Shown: positions 10,321 through 21,715 of the stretch, piece after piece
Layout of the letters: every line of letters begins with the position of its first letter
Position numbering within the stretch: position 1 is the first letter of the stretch
DNA from: Astatotilapia calliptera
Taxonomy: Eukaryota; Chordata; Actinopteri; Cichliformes; Cichlidae
Reading direction: 5' to 3'
Assembly (NCBI RefSeq): GCF_900246225.1
Contig: NC_039323.1
Coordinates: 23,384,112-23,448,111 of the forward strand
Length of the DNA stretch: 64,000 bases
The notes under the pieces: model-generated
Databases searched by the model: none
Told to the model about the DNA's origin: nothing
The model's input: the letters and a program-made list of their open reading frames with translations, nothing else
Translations under genes and position numbers: made by a program

Positions 10321-13300
10321 TGTTTAGGCTTTTAGTATTCAATTTACACTGCTTTAAGTAGGCTTTTGAGTGTGTTTGACAGTGTAAAGTGGACACACTT
10401 GGCAGAGACACTGAGATGAAACCAGAGGTGTCTAAACATGTGGCTTCAGAGGCTGGAATCGGTCTGCCCAGAGGTACGATTCAGCCCTCTGGATAGTTTC
10501 CAAACACTGCGCTGCTGTTCCTGGTTTGGTGCATCAGCCTTACTGCACAGCAGTAAAAATATATCCAGAGTAAACCGTCCCTCTGATGTACTCATTTCTA
10601 CTTTTGTCTCCCTTGGTTACTCCCAGTGTCCTGTCTTTTTGTCAGCACCACTGTGTCCAAACCATTAACCATATTCTTAACTTTCCTTTCCATTCTTGCT
10701 GCCCTCTGTCACTCGTCTCCAACCGCTCCACCCTGCCTGTACTCTCTTGTTCACCATCTGTTACTTTGGGATGGTTGACTCCAGGTATTTAAACTCTGTG
10801 ACACATGCCTCCCTCTCTAAAATGAATGTAGTGAAGCTGCTTAAGGCTAACTCCTGCAGGTATCACTGCTGTCAACCTTCAGCAAAGACAAATTCCAGAT
10901 TTCAGACTGCAGAAAACTAAACAAACTGCTTTTCTGCACACAGGCTGCTCTTAGTTTAGTCAGTTTTTAATGTACTTGTGTTCTGTCACTGTGTACAGCA
11001 ACCCAGTGGGTAGATGGCAGGGCCCCTCTTCTTTACATTGAAAAGACTTTCATTAGTAAAGTGAACATACTGACTGTAAGATCAACTACCCAGTGAGGGT
11101 TCATTTTAGCTTGTTTGCTTCACAGTTAAATCGATAGATTGAAACAGCAGACCAAACTGAGCTGTATGTGGCTACTTTACAAGTGACTTTAGTTCAACTA
11201 AAGTCACTTGTAAAGATTATTTGAGTAAAGAGAAGATTCAATTACACCTTTAAAAGGAGGAGCTGTTGTGGAAGTGGTTTGCAAAGCGGCTTGCAGATGT
11301 GTAACAAATGTGCAGAAGGCTGAATCGACTTAAAAAGCACATGTGCCCAAATTCCTACTGATAACCTGCCATTTTGTTTTCACAGACAGCTCATCCCAGC
11401 CGATGGTGAAGTTCCCAAAGAACATTCTCACGATCCCGGATAAGACCAACATCTCTTCGGTGATGGCGTACCTGACTGTACCACATCCCCACCTGGCGAA
11501 GGACTGCACCAACTGCACGCCGGGCTTCATCAGCAACAAATCAGGTAAAGAAAAACATTTCCTGATCAGATTTTTTAAACGTCACAATGACATTTGGTCC
11601 AGTTAAAGAGGTACAGAATGAAAGAGATCAATCATGCCTTTGAAAAATGATGTTCCACGTCCCAGAAACCAGTCTGTGGTGCTGAAGGGTCCACACACCC
11701 AGCTCACACTCCTTGTCAGTAGTGGGTTAGGGTGGTTCAGGTTTTGATCTACTGCTCCATCTACATCCCAACCTTTACCTCTGGTCATGAAATCTAGGTA
11801 AAGAATGAAAAAGTAAGGTCGTGAACAATGTTCCCTCTAATTTTCCATGTGTCTGAGCGAACACACACACTCCCTGAGCGGACACTTGGACCACTGTGAG
11901 CAACAGCAGACGACTGTGGTCATGCCAGCATTGAATCCATCCAAGTTACATGGTTTATTAAATTACAGCATTTACATTTATGTTAGACTACTTTTAATTA
12001 ACTGCTTTAGCCCACTTACAATGAAAATGTAAAACAAAAATGTAGTCATTGACCTGTGTAGGATGTTAACACTATTGGAAGTAAAACTAACTTGAACTCA
12101 AATTTTGAAAACACAAATTTCTTCTTTTTTTTATTTTATAAAGCTCTGAGTTGTATTATGAGTATGAGTCTGTGGTCTGGGAGAGAGTCCTGTAACTCTG
12201 TCTGCAAAATACAATATATAATGACCAATGTTGCGCAATTAATTATATAGTTACTTCTTCAAAAAAGTAACTGAGTTTTGCAAACAACGAAGTTTTTTGC
12301 AGCTATTTTTTTAAAAATGCAGCCAAGGTGTTTTTTTTTTTTAAATAAACATTTCAAACTATTTACAGCATAATCAGCTGTTTGGCATCAAATTTGATGC
12401 CATACAAATTATTTGTGCCACTCCAAAAATAATTTCTGTCCGCATCAAGGAGAACAACAGCCTGATACCTGCAGGCCTGACAACAGGAGATGTATCACTC
12501 CTGTAACACCTGTAACATTCAGCAGTCGCCTCATTGTTCTGACACACAACAAAACTATTGACTACACTACACACTAACGACATAAGATTTGCGCTATGTC
12601 GCAAATCTCTCACATCTCAAAACACCGCCGTCACTCCTAAAACTTCCATCCGTTTCTTAACAACTTGCCATATCATTTTTTGATTGGTCGACATGGTACT
12701 TTTTTCGACCAATAGGAAAAGGTGGGGTGTTTTTGGTTTTGTTTTTGCTCACAGGCGGAGAGTGCTTCCGTACTTCGAGCGTTTTTTCTTATAGAACGTT
12801 TCTTCCCGCAGTAAATATAAACAACGATAGTATTCAGGAAGAAAACAAACATTGCATATATTTTTTTATCATAACTCTGGTTTTACGTGGCCTATCAACA
12901 CAATTTAAAAACTGGTATAAAGTCAACACTTTTCCCGTCAATTCTTCCGTCAGTCCTGCTCACATCTCCAATGGTTGTACACGTTGTCATTAACGTGGCT
13001 TCACTCCACATCAGCCACGCTGCTTCGCTAGCTAAAACACCGGTGTCGGCACATAAGGACGCTGTCGTAGCCTGTCAACGACGTTGATTAGCTGCGTATA
13101 TACGAATGTGAATCGCATTATTGGCTGGACTATGGGATAAGGTGGCATCGTTCTAATCCCATACTGGAGCAGCCAGTCACGTACTGACTAACACTGCAAA
13201 ACAGAATTGTTGAAATTTTAATTTCAATTTCAATTAAGGTTAGATTTTTTTTTGTGCACAACGCAGATTTTCTGTGCGTAGAGACCGTGCCAGCAGTGGG

Positions 13301-16300
13301 CAATTGCACACGTGCGCAGCTTAGAGGGAACATTAGTCGTGAATACAAGGCAAGGCAAGGCAAATTTATTTGTATAGCACAATTCAACAACAAGGTGATT
13401 CAAAGTGCAAGGGGCTGAGGTAAGCTTCCTCAGTAGGGTGGTTTGGCTCAGCCTCAGGGATAGGGTGAGGAACTTTAGGTGGTTTGGGTATCTGGTTAGG
13501 ATGCTTCTTGGGTGCCTGTCTTTGGAGGTTTTCCAGGAACACCCAACTAGAAGGAGATCCTGGGGTAGACCCAGAACCTGCTGGAGAGATTATATATCTC
13601 GTCTGGCCTGGGATTGTTTCAGCATTCCCCAGTAGGAACTGGAAAGTGTGGCTTTGGAGATGGATGGATGACTTTTTTATTGAGGTACCCAAACAATATG
13701 CTTTACCATTTACATTCCTGGCATGGACTGTTTTGCAGTTTTCAGAAGTATTGATCTGAAAGCCGTGGCAGCCATCAGCGTCCTGCTGTACTCCGGTGGC
13801 GAGGAGATACAGGTTCGAGGACCCATCCAGATCAGTCTGCCGCTGGGCCACCACACACACCTCAGGGCCTCTGATACTGTGCCAGCTTGGGCCTTCAACC
13901 AGAAGACAGGTAGCAATGCAAATAGCAGCAGAGCAGCTGAATTACAAGAAAAAGACTTAAAAGAAATTTCCTCTCATGCTATTTTCCTTGCTGTTTGAAG
14001 GTGGCTGGGAGAATCATGGTCTGGGAATAGTTAAAACGGTTGGAAATGAGCTGGTTTGGACCTACACCGCTTCCCATCTGGGCTACTGGATCGCCGCCCC
14101 TCTGCCTTCATCAAGAGGTAGATACCTCATTGACCTTCATTAACACATGTGAATGCTATTTTTGTTTAGACCTGTTTCACACCTTCTTATACATTTATCC
14201 TTTTAGATTATCTGGGACATGCAAACTCTTTGGATTTCCTATCTTACCATACCTACCTGTTGGTAGGAATACTGGGTGGAACTCTGGCCATAGTGATCGG
14301 ATTTCTGTCCCTGCTCTTGTGCCACTGTGGGTAAGAAACCCTTCTAGAAATGTTTTCAATTGACAATATATGCAATGCTGATCAACAAGAGGCAGATTAA
14401 AAAGGTGTGATCTAAGAGTGCATCCATAGCTTCAAGATTGCCTTCTAATGCATCTCTAAAGAAATCATCATAGCAGTTTTATTCTTCAGATTTGCCTGCG
14501 ACTTTGCATACAGAAAATTCCTAACAATCTCAGAAAATGATAAAGCCATACAGAAATAATTACTTCAAGTTATTTCTGCTATGGGTTGTGCTTAGATTTT
14601 CACAGGCCTTTAACAGAATCAGTAAATTTCTCTTTGGCCTAACTGGTTACAATGTCACTTTAAATTAGGGCTCAAACAATATGGCTCAATATGGCAGTTT
14701 TTAGTAATCAAGGAAACAGTTAACAGTTGTTTGGAACAGATATAAATTTGCTATATAAACTAAAGACAATTTTTGGGCTCAAAAATTTCTAATTAAAACA
14801 GAACTTTGTTAGCTTCTGTTCTGACACCTTTCATACAGAGAAGGCTAGGCTAAAGCTGCTAGCTGTAGCCTTAGCTTAGCCTTCCCTATATATCGCTGCA
14901 AAAAATTGCTAGATTATTCAAGCATTTTTAGTAAAAATGGTAAACTATGCATGCTTTTTATCAGTAAAGTGGATCAGAAGACTGTGCAGCTGCAGCACTA
15001 GGAGAAATGATTGCCATGCTTGTTGCAACTCCACCATATCAGTTATCTTAACTCTGCACCATAGCACTGTATCAGCATGTTAAAGTACAATTATAAAAGA
15101 CTGAACAAGGTCCAAACTGGGTCATGCAGCAGGACAATGATCTGAAGCACAGCAGCAAATCTGCAACAGAATGGCTGAAAAAGAAAAGAATCAAGTTGCT
15201 GCAAGGGCACAGTCCAACTGGGAAAATATACGTGATTAAAGTAGAAGAGTGCAGGTGCACAATTAGCAGAAAGGATTGCAATGCTAGTCTTAAGAGTGAC
15301 TAAACAAACTGGACCCCTCACCTTCTACCAAGCTCTTAAGACTAGTATGACCTGGATGACTGAAAACCTAAAAAGACAGATTACAATGCTTGTTGCAACT
15401 TTAGCAATATCTTCTGCCAGAGTTATGCTAACTCTCAAGAGCTGCTTAACAAGTAAATGTGGTACTCTGTGTTCAGCTTTGATAGGCTGTTAGTAATGAA
15501 ATAGTGAAACAGTTCCTACTTTAAAGGTTCTTTGAGTGAGTCTGAAAAGCGTGTAGACCAAAGCTTGTCCTGCTTAACTTTTGCTTCTCCCATGTACAGA
15601 GGTTCTTATCGAGAGCCCAGGAGGAGGAGAGCACGTTTTTCCAAATTGACGGTTGTAAAGAAAGACCAAACCACCTCCACCCACATGGAAGAGGGCTTGT
15701 TGTTCCGATCTGGCGACAACAGCCTCGCCACCTGCAGCATCCAGTGCGAACCGTCATCTACTCCAAGGCACAAAGCCAACTATAACATCTATGTGGAGGA
15801 TCCAGGGACTCGTGCCACGGCACCGCTTTATGAGAACATCACTCCAGATCGGATGAAGGGTCCTCAGCCGCCACCTCACTACATCAACAGTGAGGAGGTG
15901 TCTCGATTAAGGGAGAAGTCGGAGCAGAACCGGGCCAACATCAACTGCGACAACTTCTTTCAGGATAAGCTGGTCCATATCTACAACCAGCCAGTGGCCA
16001 TTATTCCCGCTCCCGAGCTCTTCAGTGCTCAGGAGCAGCAGCTACCAGGCTGCAAGTCCGCCACCTTCCCCCGCAACGGAAGTGAGTATGATGCTCACTC
16101 AGAGCCTGCAAGTAAAGACAGCTACACCCAGACACTACCCAAAGTTCCTCACCACCACTCACAAGGTGGGAGCAGCCCACAGCAGAGTAGCCAAGATGAT
16201 ACCCAGCCTCTGGAGACGCCCCCTCAGGGGCAAGGCCCTAACAGTGTGTGGGGACGCTACAGTAACCTCCTTGAATCCTCCGTCTCTGTGCCTGGGACTC

Positions 16301-16920
16301 TTAATGAGGCAGCTGGCATGGAGGGCTTCAACACCGGGCACGGCGTGCCCAGTGAGTTGCAGGGGATTTCAGAGCGCACCTTGCTGGAGCTGACACGTGG
16401 CAAGTCCTTGTCGTCTCACCCCAGAGCCTGGTTTGTCTCCTTAGACGGGAAGCCAGCAGCGCAGGTCCGCCACTCCATCATTGAGCTCCAGAGCCACCAC
16501 CGCCCGCCAAGCAGCAACGACACCAGCCTGGACTCAGGGGTGGACATGAACGAGCCTCAGCAAAGCATCCGCGAGACGGAGCGTGACCGACCTTCTATCA
16601 GGGCTTCTTCCCTGCCGCACCACAGCCGTGGCGGGCGGTACGGCGAAGAGCAGGACCTGAGCAGCAGTGAGAGCGGCACCACTGCTACCTGCACACCAGA
16701 GGACCCGTCCCTGAGGAACATTTTAGATGGGAGCAGTGGGGCCATTCCGAATATTCCTGAAGAGCGTGATGGGATGGATACATCCAGCGCTCAGGAGGAC
16801 AGTGAATCAAGAGGTACACCACCTCCCCGGCGCCTGAGGAAGGTTAGGGAGAAGGGGAAGACGGAAAAGAGGAGCGCCAAGCACATCCGGGAGGGCAGAC
16901 CTCTGACCAAGAGAAGCTAA
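8086..16920 (+). CDS. fam171b: FAM171B, complete eight-exon gene
   Basis: FAM171B is a single-pass type I membrane protein, mainly neuronal, of poorly defined function. Joined exons 8086-8284, 8938-9171, 10138-10230, 11386-11544, 13739-13909, 14001-14117, 14207-14330 and 15600-16920 total 2418 nt, or 805 residues plus stop, against about 826 in human. A hydrophobic signal peptide lies at residues 9-23. The ectodomain (about 67-340) contains NIWLYEDSVLITGK, YSGGEEIQV and HLGYWIAAPLP. One TM segment lies at about 342-364 (GILGGTLAIVIGFLSLLL). The cytoplasmic tail carries KKDQTTSTHM, VHIYNQPVAI, SYTQTLPKVP, SVSVPGTLNEA, HPRAWFVSLDGKP and NDTSLDSGVDMNE. These separate FAM171B from A1 and A2. The poly-Gln run near the human N-terminus is absent. 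The start is the first ATG in frame, with GCC before it. Confidence 0.95.
8938..9171 (+). CDS. fam171b: fam171b exon 2 (ectodomain start)
   Basis: Acceptor ctttgcag ends at 8937 and donor gtgagt starts at 9172. It encodes EPQFALKVLVRDLVTRQP to GYVPSLLPWSTNKRP, the first conserved FAM171 ectodomain block. An N-glycosylation sequon is visible at VNHT. Confidence 0.93.
9186..10137 (+). other. fam171b intron 2, mostly unassigned
   Basis: No gene. 9186-9380 contains short inverted repeats around ACTGGTATTGG / CCAATACTGGT type phrases, suggesting a decayed TIR element, but ends could not be fixed. The remainder is GC-moderate single-copy-looking sequence. Confidence 0.4.
10138..10230 (+). CDS. fam171b: fam171b exon 3
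   Basis: Acceptor tctggcag ends at 10137. Of two possible donors, the one at 10231 (gtgagt) is chosen because it joins in frame to give ITGKVPDSSSQPMVKF, like the mammalian protein. The gtacct site at 10224 breaks the frame. A long (CA)n tract starts 13 bases into the intron. Confidence 0.9.
10243..10319 (+). repeat. (CA)n microsatellite beside a splice donor
   Basis: About 38 uninterrupted CA units beginning 13 bases after the exon 3 donor of fam171b. It generates meaningless Thr-His and Cys-Val frames on both strands. Confidence 0.97.
11175..11215. repeat. Near-perfect 41-bp palindrome
   Basis: Two 20-bp arms (CTTTACAAGTGACTTTAGTT and its exact complement) are separated by one base (C at 11195). 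It lies in fam171b intron 3, 170 bases before exon 4. Confidence 0.95.
11386..11544 (+). CDS. fam171b: fam171b exon 4
   Basis: Acceptor tttcacag ends at 11385 and donor gtaaag starts at 11545. It encodes SSSQPMVKFPKNILTIPD then NISSVMAYLTV and a short Cys-containing segment KDCTNCTPGF. Confidence 0.92.
11826..13335. mobile_element. hAT-like element with 8-bp TSD in fam171b intron 4
   Basis: Terminal inverted repeats CAATGTTCCCTCTAA and TTAGAGGGAACATTA bound 1510 bp. A perfect 8-bp duplication GTCGTGAA lies at 11818-11825 and 13336-13343. Internal sequence has no recognisable transposase, so it is non-autonomous. It may contain older nested inserts (a TTGATTGGTCGACATGG / CGACCAATAGGAAA hairpin near 12680-12720). 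Confidence 0.85.
13349..13404 (+). repeat. Short dispersed fish repeat
   Basis: Contains (AAGGC)n then AAATTTATTTGTATAGCAC and TTCAACAACAAGG, a frequent teleost interspersed motif. It abuts a Rex3 fragment. A related block is at 36840-36885. Confidence 0.55.
13405..13680 (+). mobile_element. Rex3 (RTE) LINE 3' fragment
   Basis: Encodes a degraded C-terminal Rex3 piece: LSLRDRVRNFRWFGYLVRM, then GRPRTCWRDYISRLAWD, and ends in GGATGGATG repeats typical of the Rex3 tail. It is 5' truncated and sits in fam171b intron 4. Confidence 0.85.
13739..13909 (+). CDS. fam171b: fam171b exon 5
   Basis: The acceptor ttttgcag ending at 13738 keeps the frame; the nearby ttcag ending at 13746 would give an immediate stop. 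It encodes LKAVAAISVLLYSGGEEIQV to PAWAFNQKTG. Donor gtagca starts at 13910. A Rex3 remnant ends about 60 bases upstream. Confidence 0.9.
14001..14117 (+). CDS. fam171b: fam171b exon 6
   Basis: Acceptor tgtttgaag ends at 14000 and donor gtagat starts at 14118. It encodes GWENHGLGIVKTVGNELVW then TYTASHLGYWIAAPLPS, a highly conserved FAM171 block. Confidence 0.93.
14207..14330 (+). CDS. fam171b: fam171b exon 7 (transmembrane segment)
   Basis: Acceptor ccttttag ends at 14206 and donor gtaaga starts at 14331. It encodes FLSYHTYLLVGILGGTLAI and VIGFLSLLLCHC, the single TM helix and stop-transfer boundary. It leaves in phase 2. Confidence 0.94.
15090..15235 (+). mobile_element. Tc1/mariner transposase fragment
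   Basis: Reads QQDNDLKHSSKSATEWLKKK, matching the catalytic-Asp region (QDND.KH) of Tc1-type transposases, then degenerates. It lies in fam171b intron 7. Surrounding 14900-15490 contains repeated ATTGCAATGCTAGTCTTA / TAAGACTAGT inverted motifs that may be its remains. Confidence 0.65.
15600..16920 (+). CDS. fam171b: fam171b exon 8 (cytoplasmic tail, stop)
   Basis: Acceptor catgtacag ends at 15599. The single 1.3-kb exon encodes the whole cytoplasmic tail, starting with an Arg-rich juxtamembrane stretch (EPRRRRARFSK). It ends in a basic segment and TAA at 16918-16920. Open readings on other frames here are shadows. Confidence 0.95.
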
Positions 16921-18461
16921 AGCTTCTCAGGCTCATTTCCCCACCCATCAGTGCTTCAGTTAAAATCCAAATTAAGTAATTCATATGAGTTTGTGTTCAC
17001 ACAGGCATTGTTGTTGTTGAGTTCTGTGATTGTACAACTTTGCCAAAGAATGCATAAGCTAGCTCAAGAAATGAATCAGCATCTGTGTCACGTTATGTAG
17101 CTGCTGTTAAGACGAGTTTGTGCACCGTGTTCTCTCATTCTCCCAAATCTGACGATCACCAGCGAGATTCCTCACAGCAGATGTCCATGTGAACACGATG
17201 TCCCACAGTATCCGGTTCTGGCATTATAGAGGGTGCCTTCTTACTGCCTGTAATCGTTAAATAGGGTTACGCAAAGGTGGTGTGTTTCGATATTTAGTAT
17301 AAAAAAAATCTGGTGAGTTTGCAGGATGGACACAGATACAGGTCAATGTGTAGTGCACTTATCCTCACCATAAATGCCTGCTGTATATTAAATAAGACGA
17401 AGAAGCTTTCCCAGTCCGCAGCACTCGCATCTCGCTTTGTATCCTACTGCCTCATTCCACCATAAATGACGCTCTGGGATTTGTTAACTAAACTGAGTGT
17501 AAGTAAAAGGAAAACGAGCTTCAGCTTTCCAACTTTTGACTGACTCCAGAACCTTTGGATTGAAATTTTGATGTACATTGTAAAGCAAAGCAAAGCTGCC
17601 ATTTTGAAGTTCATGTCTGAAGTTTAAGGTTTTTAGCCTACATCTGTTTTTGAATGCATGAAAATGAATGTTTTCACCGTGCGTATGAATATATTTGCAT
17701 TTTACCGTTAACAGCAATTCATCATAGATTACTTAGAGACTGAATTGTTTTCCCATTTATTTCCATTTACAGTTGTCCACATTTATTTGTATGACAAAAC
17801 GTGTCAAGACTTGTTTAACGGGATTCGTAAGAGCCCAAAGAATTAGATTAACTATTGGAAACAATCAGTGGTACAGTTGCTACTTTTCTTTGAGGGATAC
17901 TGTTATAAATATGCTGTTGTCACACAGTGGACAAAGTGGACTTATTGTGCTACCTATTAGGTTTTAATTGATGAGGTCAGTGTATGTCTAAGTAACCTCT
18001 GCAAGGAAAAGTGCCGGCTTCAGTCTACTTTAAATACTTGCTTTCAGACAGTTTTTTCTGCTGTTGGCTCTGGATGATGTCAGAGAGTGGGGCTGTCTTT
18101 GCCCCACCCACTTGTTGTTCAAATCCTCTGTTTGTTAGTGGAAGCCATTTAGAAGACAAATAGTCTAAGATAGGCTACTCCAGGGCTCAGTATAAGGAAT
18201 ATTTATTATTTTGATCCTTGAATAATGCAAAGCTACTGCAGTAGAGTCCAAGAATAACAACATGGAGATGGTAACAAGCATAGCAAGTCCTCTGTAACTG
18301 AAAGAATCTGTTGCTTGACAATAAATTATGATTTGATTTACTTTTTTCTTAATACCTGAACATCTTTTCGGGTACAGCATTACCCTTTGAAACTAATTTC
18401 TTGACAGCATTGTGCAATTGGTGCCTTGGAGATCTGCTTTTAGCTGTACCTGCATGCCCAA

Positions 18462-18464
<3 letters not shown>

Positions 18465-18494
<30 letters not shown>

Positions 18495-18495
18495 C
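18465..18495. repeat. (TA)n microsatellite
   Basis: About 13 TA units in the fam171b 3' UTR region. Confidence 0.9.
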
Positions 18496-18925
18496 TCACA
18501 CAGTAGGCATCAACATAGGTTTATATTTTCTAGAGGGAGGGAAAAAAATCTGGGTTTGAATGAACGCTTCAGTTTATAATAATGGTTCTCCTCTTTTGGT
18601 CCAGAGAGCGCTTCTTTGCTACACTGATATAGTGCAGCTCAACAGAAGGCAATGCCATTGTAGCGGTCTGTGAGCTCGTTGGTCCGTTGGTAAACCATTT
18701 CAACAACTGTTGGTGGTTTACTGTTAGAATGTGTACAGAGGCTCATTGTTTCCTGATACTGTATCACAGTTATTTCAATCACAAACGTATTTTTCTCTCC
18801 GGTTCACTATAAGGCTGACATTTGGTTGGATGGATAGCCATGTATATTAATGTTCCTCTCAGGATGATTTGTAAGAACTTTGCTGACCCTTAAATTTCCA
18901 CGCTGCATCATCTTAAAGTCAAAGT

Positions 18926-19327
18926 CATAGACTGTATAAAAGATGGACCTAGCCACCAGAGCATCATCCATTGGCCTGTTAAGTGCTTCAGTGGATGAGT
19001 GTTTTCCCCAGCTGGTTTCAAACATCACAGCTGGTTTCAAACACTGTGATGTTTGAAACCAGCTATGATGTGTAAGGTGTGGATTTGACTGAGAAACTGC
19101 TTGCTCAGTATTAAGATTTTTAAAACGAGGTTGGAACGACTATGTTCTGAAACTGGCAACTTTGTCTGTAACTTGTCAACTAGGAACTGTGGGCGGTTTT
19201 CTGTAAAGGTTTATATGACCCAAAGTCTTTTTGCAGTCAGAGGACTCGCCCCCTGCTGGATATCAGAATGCACCTTTAAGGCGCTCCTGCATTAGCTTGA
19301 CTTTGTCCATCCTTTAAACAGTCCATG
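18926..19327. mobile_element. MITE with near-perfect 8-bp TSD
   Basis: A 402-bp element whose ends CATAGACTGTATAAAAGATG and CATCCTTTAAACAGTCCATG are inverted repeats. Flanks are GTCAAAGT and GTCAAATT (7 of 8 identical). Internal phrases such as GACTCGCCCCCTGCTGGA match a widespread teleost repeat. It contains the hairpin at 19010-19064. Confidence 0.8.
19010..19064. repeat. Perfect 21-bp stem hairpin
   Basis: Arms AGCTGGTTTCAAACATCAC(AG) at 19010-19030 and the exact complement at 19044-19064 enclose a 13-base loop. The loop repeats CTGGTTTCAAACA from the stem. Confidence 0.95.
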
Positions 19328-19439
19328 GTCAAATTTTCAACGGTTCAGTTCCTGCAAGACTAATAATAATGTCTGTTGTACTTTGTGTCTAACCAGCAAA
19401 TATGAGAAATATTAGCTGAAATAAGATGACTAAGGCCTC

Positions 19440-20240
19440 ATTTACACAAGACGTAGAGAGCTGATGGCGACTGCCTGGCACTGGAAGGCTGCTAGGAAAA
19501 AAAAAATTCTCCAACCAAAAGAAAACTACATTAAGCTCTCCCATTATTCACTAAGGGTTTCCACAGTGGGCAGTGCTGCACATTTGATTGGGCAGGATAC
19601 TCATCCTGATGCAACCCACAAGGTATTTCCTCCTGGTCTTGAACTGGGGGATCTTTTGCTTGTTGTGGGCAGTCGCTGTGGAATCCATTGCTAAGACCAG
19701 TGACCCCCTTGTAACTGCCGTTCACTATGGAAAAATGTGTTTTCCCAGATTAGCAAAAGGTTGTTGGAGGTTACTGTTGCTAGGTGAAGCTGGCTGTAAC
19801 AAAATAGAGGGCCGATTTGGCACAGAGTTTGCACGGAAGTCTCCACCTGGTTTGCAAACACTTCATGTCTTGTCAACTACTCACGAAGCGATAGTAAAAC
19901 TGTGAAGAATAGAGCACAGACTGCCTTTACAGTAAAAGTGTTGCCTTTTGAAATATGTTGGTTCAGCAGCTTTTACTTTGAACGCAAATGTTCTAGGTGG
20001 TGCTACACTTGTTCATGTTTCATTACCACTCATTGGTTGACTGGTGAGTGTTTGCAGACAAATTCCATGCAAACTGTGGACGACCGCAGTAATCTGCTAG
20101 CGACCAAAGCAATTGCAACAAGGTTTTTGAGGCAGTACCCTGTTTTGCAAACTATTTTACACAACGACAGCCAGCAACCACTCACCAACCAGTCAGGGAA
20201 TACACATTTTATAAGGGGCGTGCTGACTGGTCTGCGGCCC
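19440..20240. repeat. Dispersed repeat family, copy 1
   Basis: Shares CTTTTACTTTGAA(C/G)GCAAAT and AGCAACC...CAACCAGT motifs with 35850-36420, and GGTTGC...GTGGTTGC motifs with 41865-42170 and 63790-63960. No ends with a TSD were resolved. Confidence 0.5.
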
Positions 20241-21715
20241 TACAAGGCATATACATATACTCGCTTAGCATGTTAAGCTTAACTATTGTGACCATATTAG
20301 CATGCTAGCATTGAGCTCAGAGGACAACTGGTAGCATAAATCTGAGTACTTACGCTCTTAATATTTATACAAAGAAGTATTTTAGTGAAATATTGAACAA
20401 AAAGGCCAACCATACTCTTTCATGCCTTTCCTACCTGGCAGGACAAGGCAGGTTTATCCATGTTTCCAAGAAATCTTCAGTGGGTAAATATGGGTACCCA
20501 CTGAAGGTCGGGTAAAAACCCACTAAAAGTGGGTAAAAATATCCACAATAAAACATTTAAAACTGTTGAACCATGATACAGTGTGAAAAACAATGGTTCA
20601 AATAGCAATATTTTCAAGTAAATTCACTTTTTAAAGAGAACAGTGCAGCAAAGCTTTTACCATAATTAGTCTTCCATCATTTTACGACTCTTTGGATTTC
20701 ATTCTGTACATTCACGTGTGCTCTTTTGTATGTATATAGTAAAGATTTTATGTACGATGTGACAGTGATTTAAATCATTTGTGCTGTTTTTTTCTACCAT
20801 CCAGAAGTGGAGATATGCACCGATTGAATGAAACAGATTTTGAGTGTTTTCCCCCCACAGGATTGTACAAAAAGCCTGAGCTTTGTAATTTTAAATGTAG
20901 CAACAAACTGAGCACTTGATCATTCAGTACGCTTACAGCTGAAAATATTTTTCTCCTGCTTGTCATCAGCTTTAAAAAACACGGTACACCCCAGCCTCAG
21001 CGGCCACTCCAGGAGTCGTATGTCAACACGTTGTGCTGGTACTTCTTGACAAGCGCAACAACTCCAATCACTGCCACTTCCTGTTTTTGAACGTGATTTG
21101 TATTGATTTCCATGTATAGTGTTCCCCTTGTGTATCTCACTATCGAATCGTTTGATTCTTCCCCAATGGACACCTCTTGTGTTTTTACCTCTGTAATGAT
21201 GGTAGTGCTGTTAGTCTTGCCTTTTTTGTGCACCAAATTAATAAACTTAGTTGATACCAGTGAGAATTTATGGCTTTTTAATTAATGCTGTGTTGTAAAA
21301 TACAGAAAAAATACAACTTTGCAAGCAAAAATAAATCTCATACTTGCAGATTCAAGTCTTTTTTTCTTTTTCTTTTTTTTACTTGATTTTGATTAAGGAT
21401 TAAGGATCTCCTGATGTTTAAAGAAACTGAAGTGCCTGATAGCACCTCGAAGTGAAGTCTGACTTTGCGGAGGTCTTCCTGTCACTGGTTCTAAAAGTCA
21501 GGGGGTTGTAAACAACATATCCATCCAAGGGGCAGGAGTTGGACTACCAAAGGATCGGGTCCACACAGTCCACGTGGAGCTGAAATGTGTGTGCGCATGT
21601 GAAGTTGACTAAGGTGAAAATTTAGAATATGAAATAACAGTTTGGTTAATGTTCGATTTTAATATGTAAAACTTTACACAGAAAAGTTTCACCTGAAAGG
21701 CCGTGTGATGCTAAT

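Larger units (their letters stand above)
16921..21265 (+). other. fam171b: fam171b 3' UTR, probable extent, with AATAAA at 21240
   Basis: About 4.3 kb from the stop to a well-placed AATAAA at 21240-21245, after which coding or UTR character is lost. It contains a (TA)n tract at about 18465-18495, a MITE at 18926-19327 and a dispersed repeat at about 19440-20240. The length is inferred; earlier cleavage is possible. Confidence 0.5.

Noticed and set aside
10053..10411. Open frames of Cys-Val or Thr-His runs on both strands
   Set aside because: They are translations of the (CA)n microsatellite. The same holds for 2559-2872 and 44624-45088.
16025..16745. Alternative frames inside fam171b exon 8
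   Set aside because: They overlap a long conserved coding exon and show no family resemblance, so they are shadows.
20775..21285. Short frames near the end of the fam171b 3' UTR
   Set aside because: They are short, without homology, and lie in AT-rich UTR on either strand.
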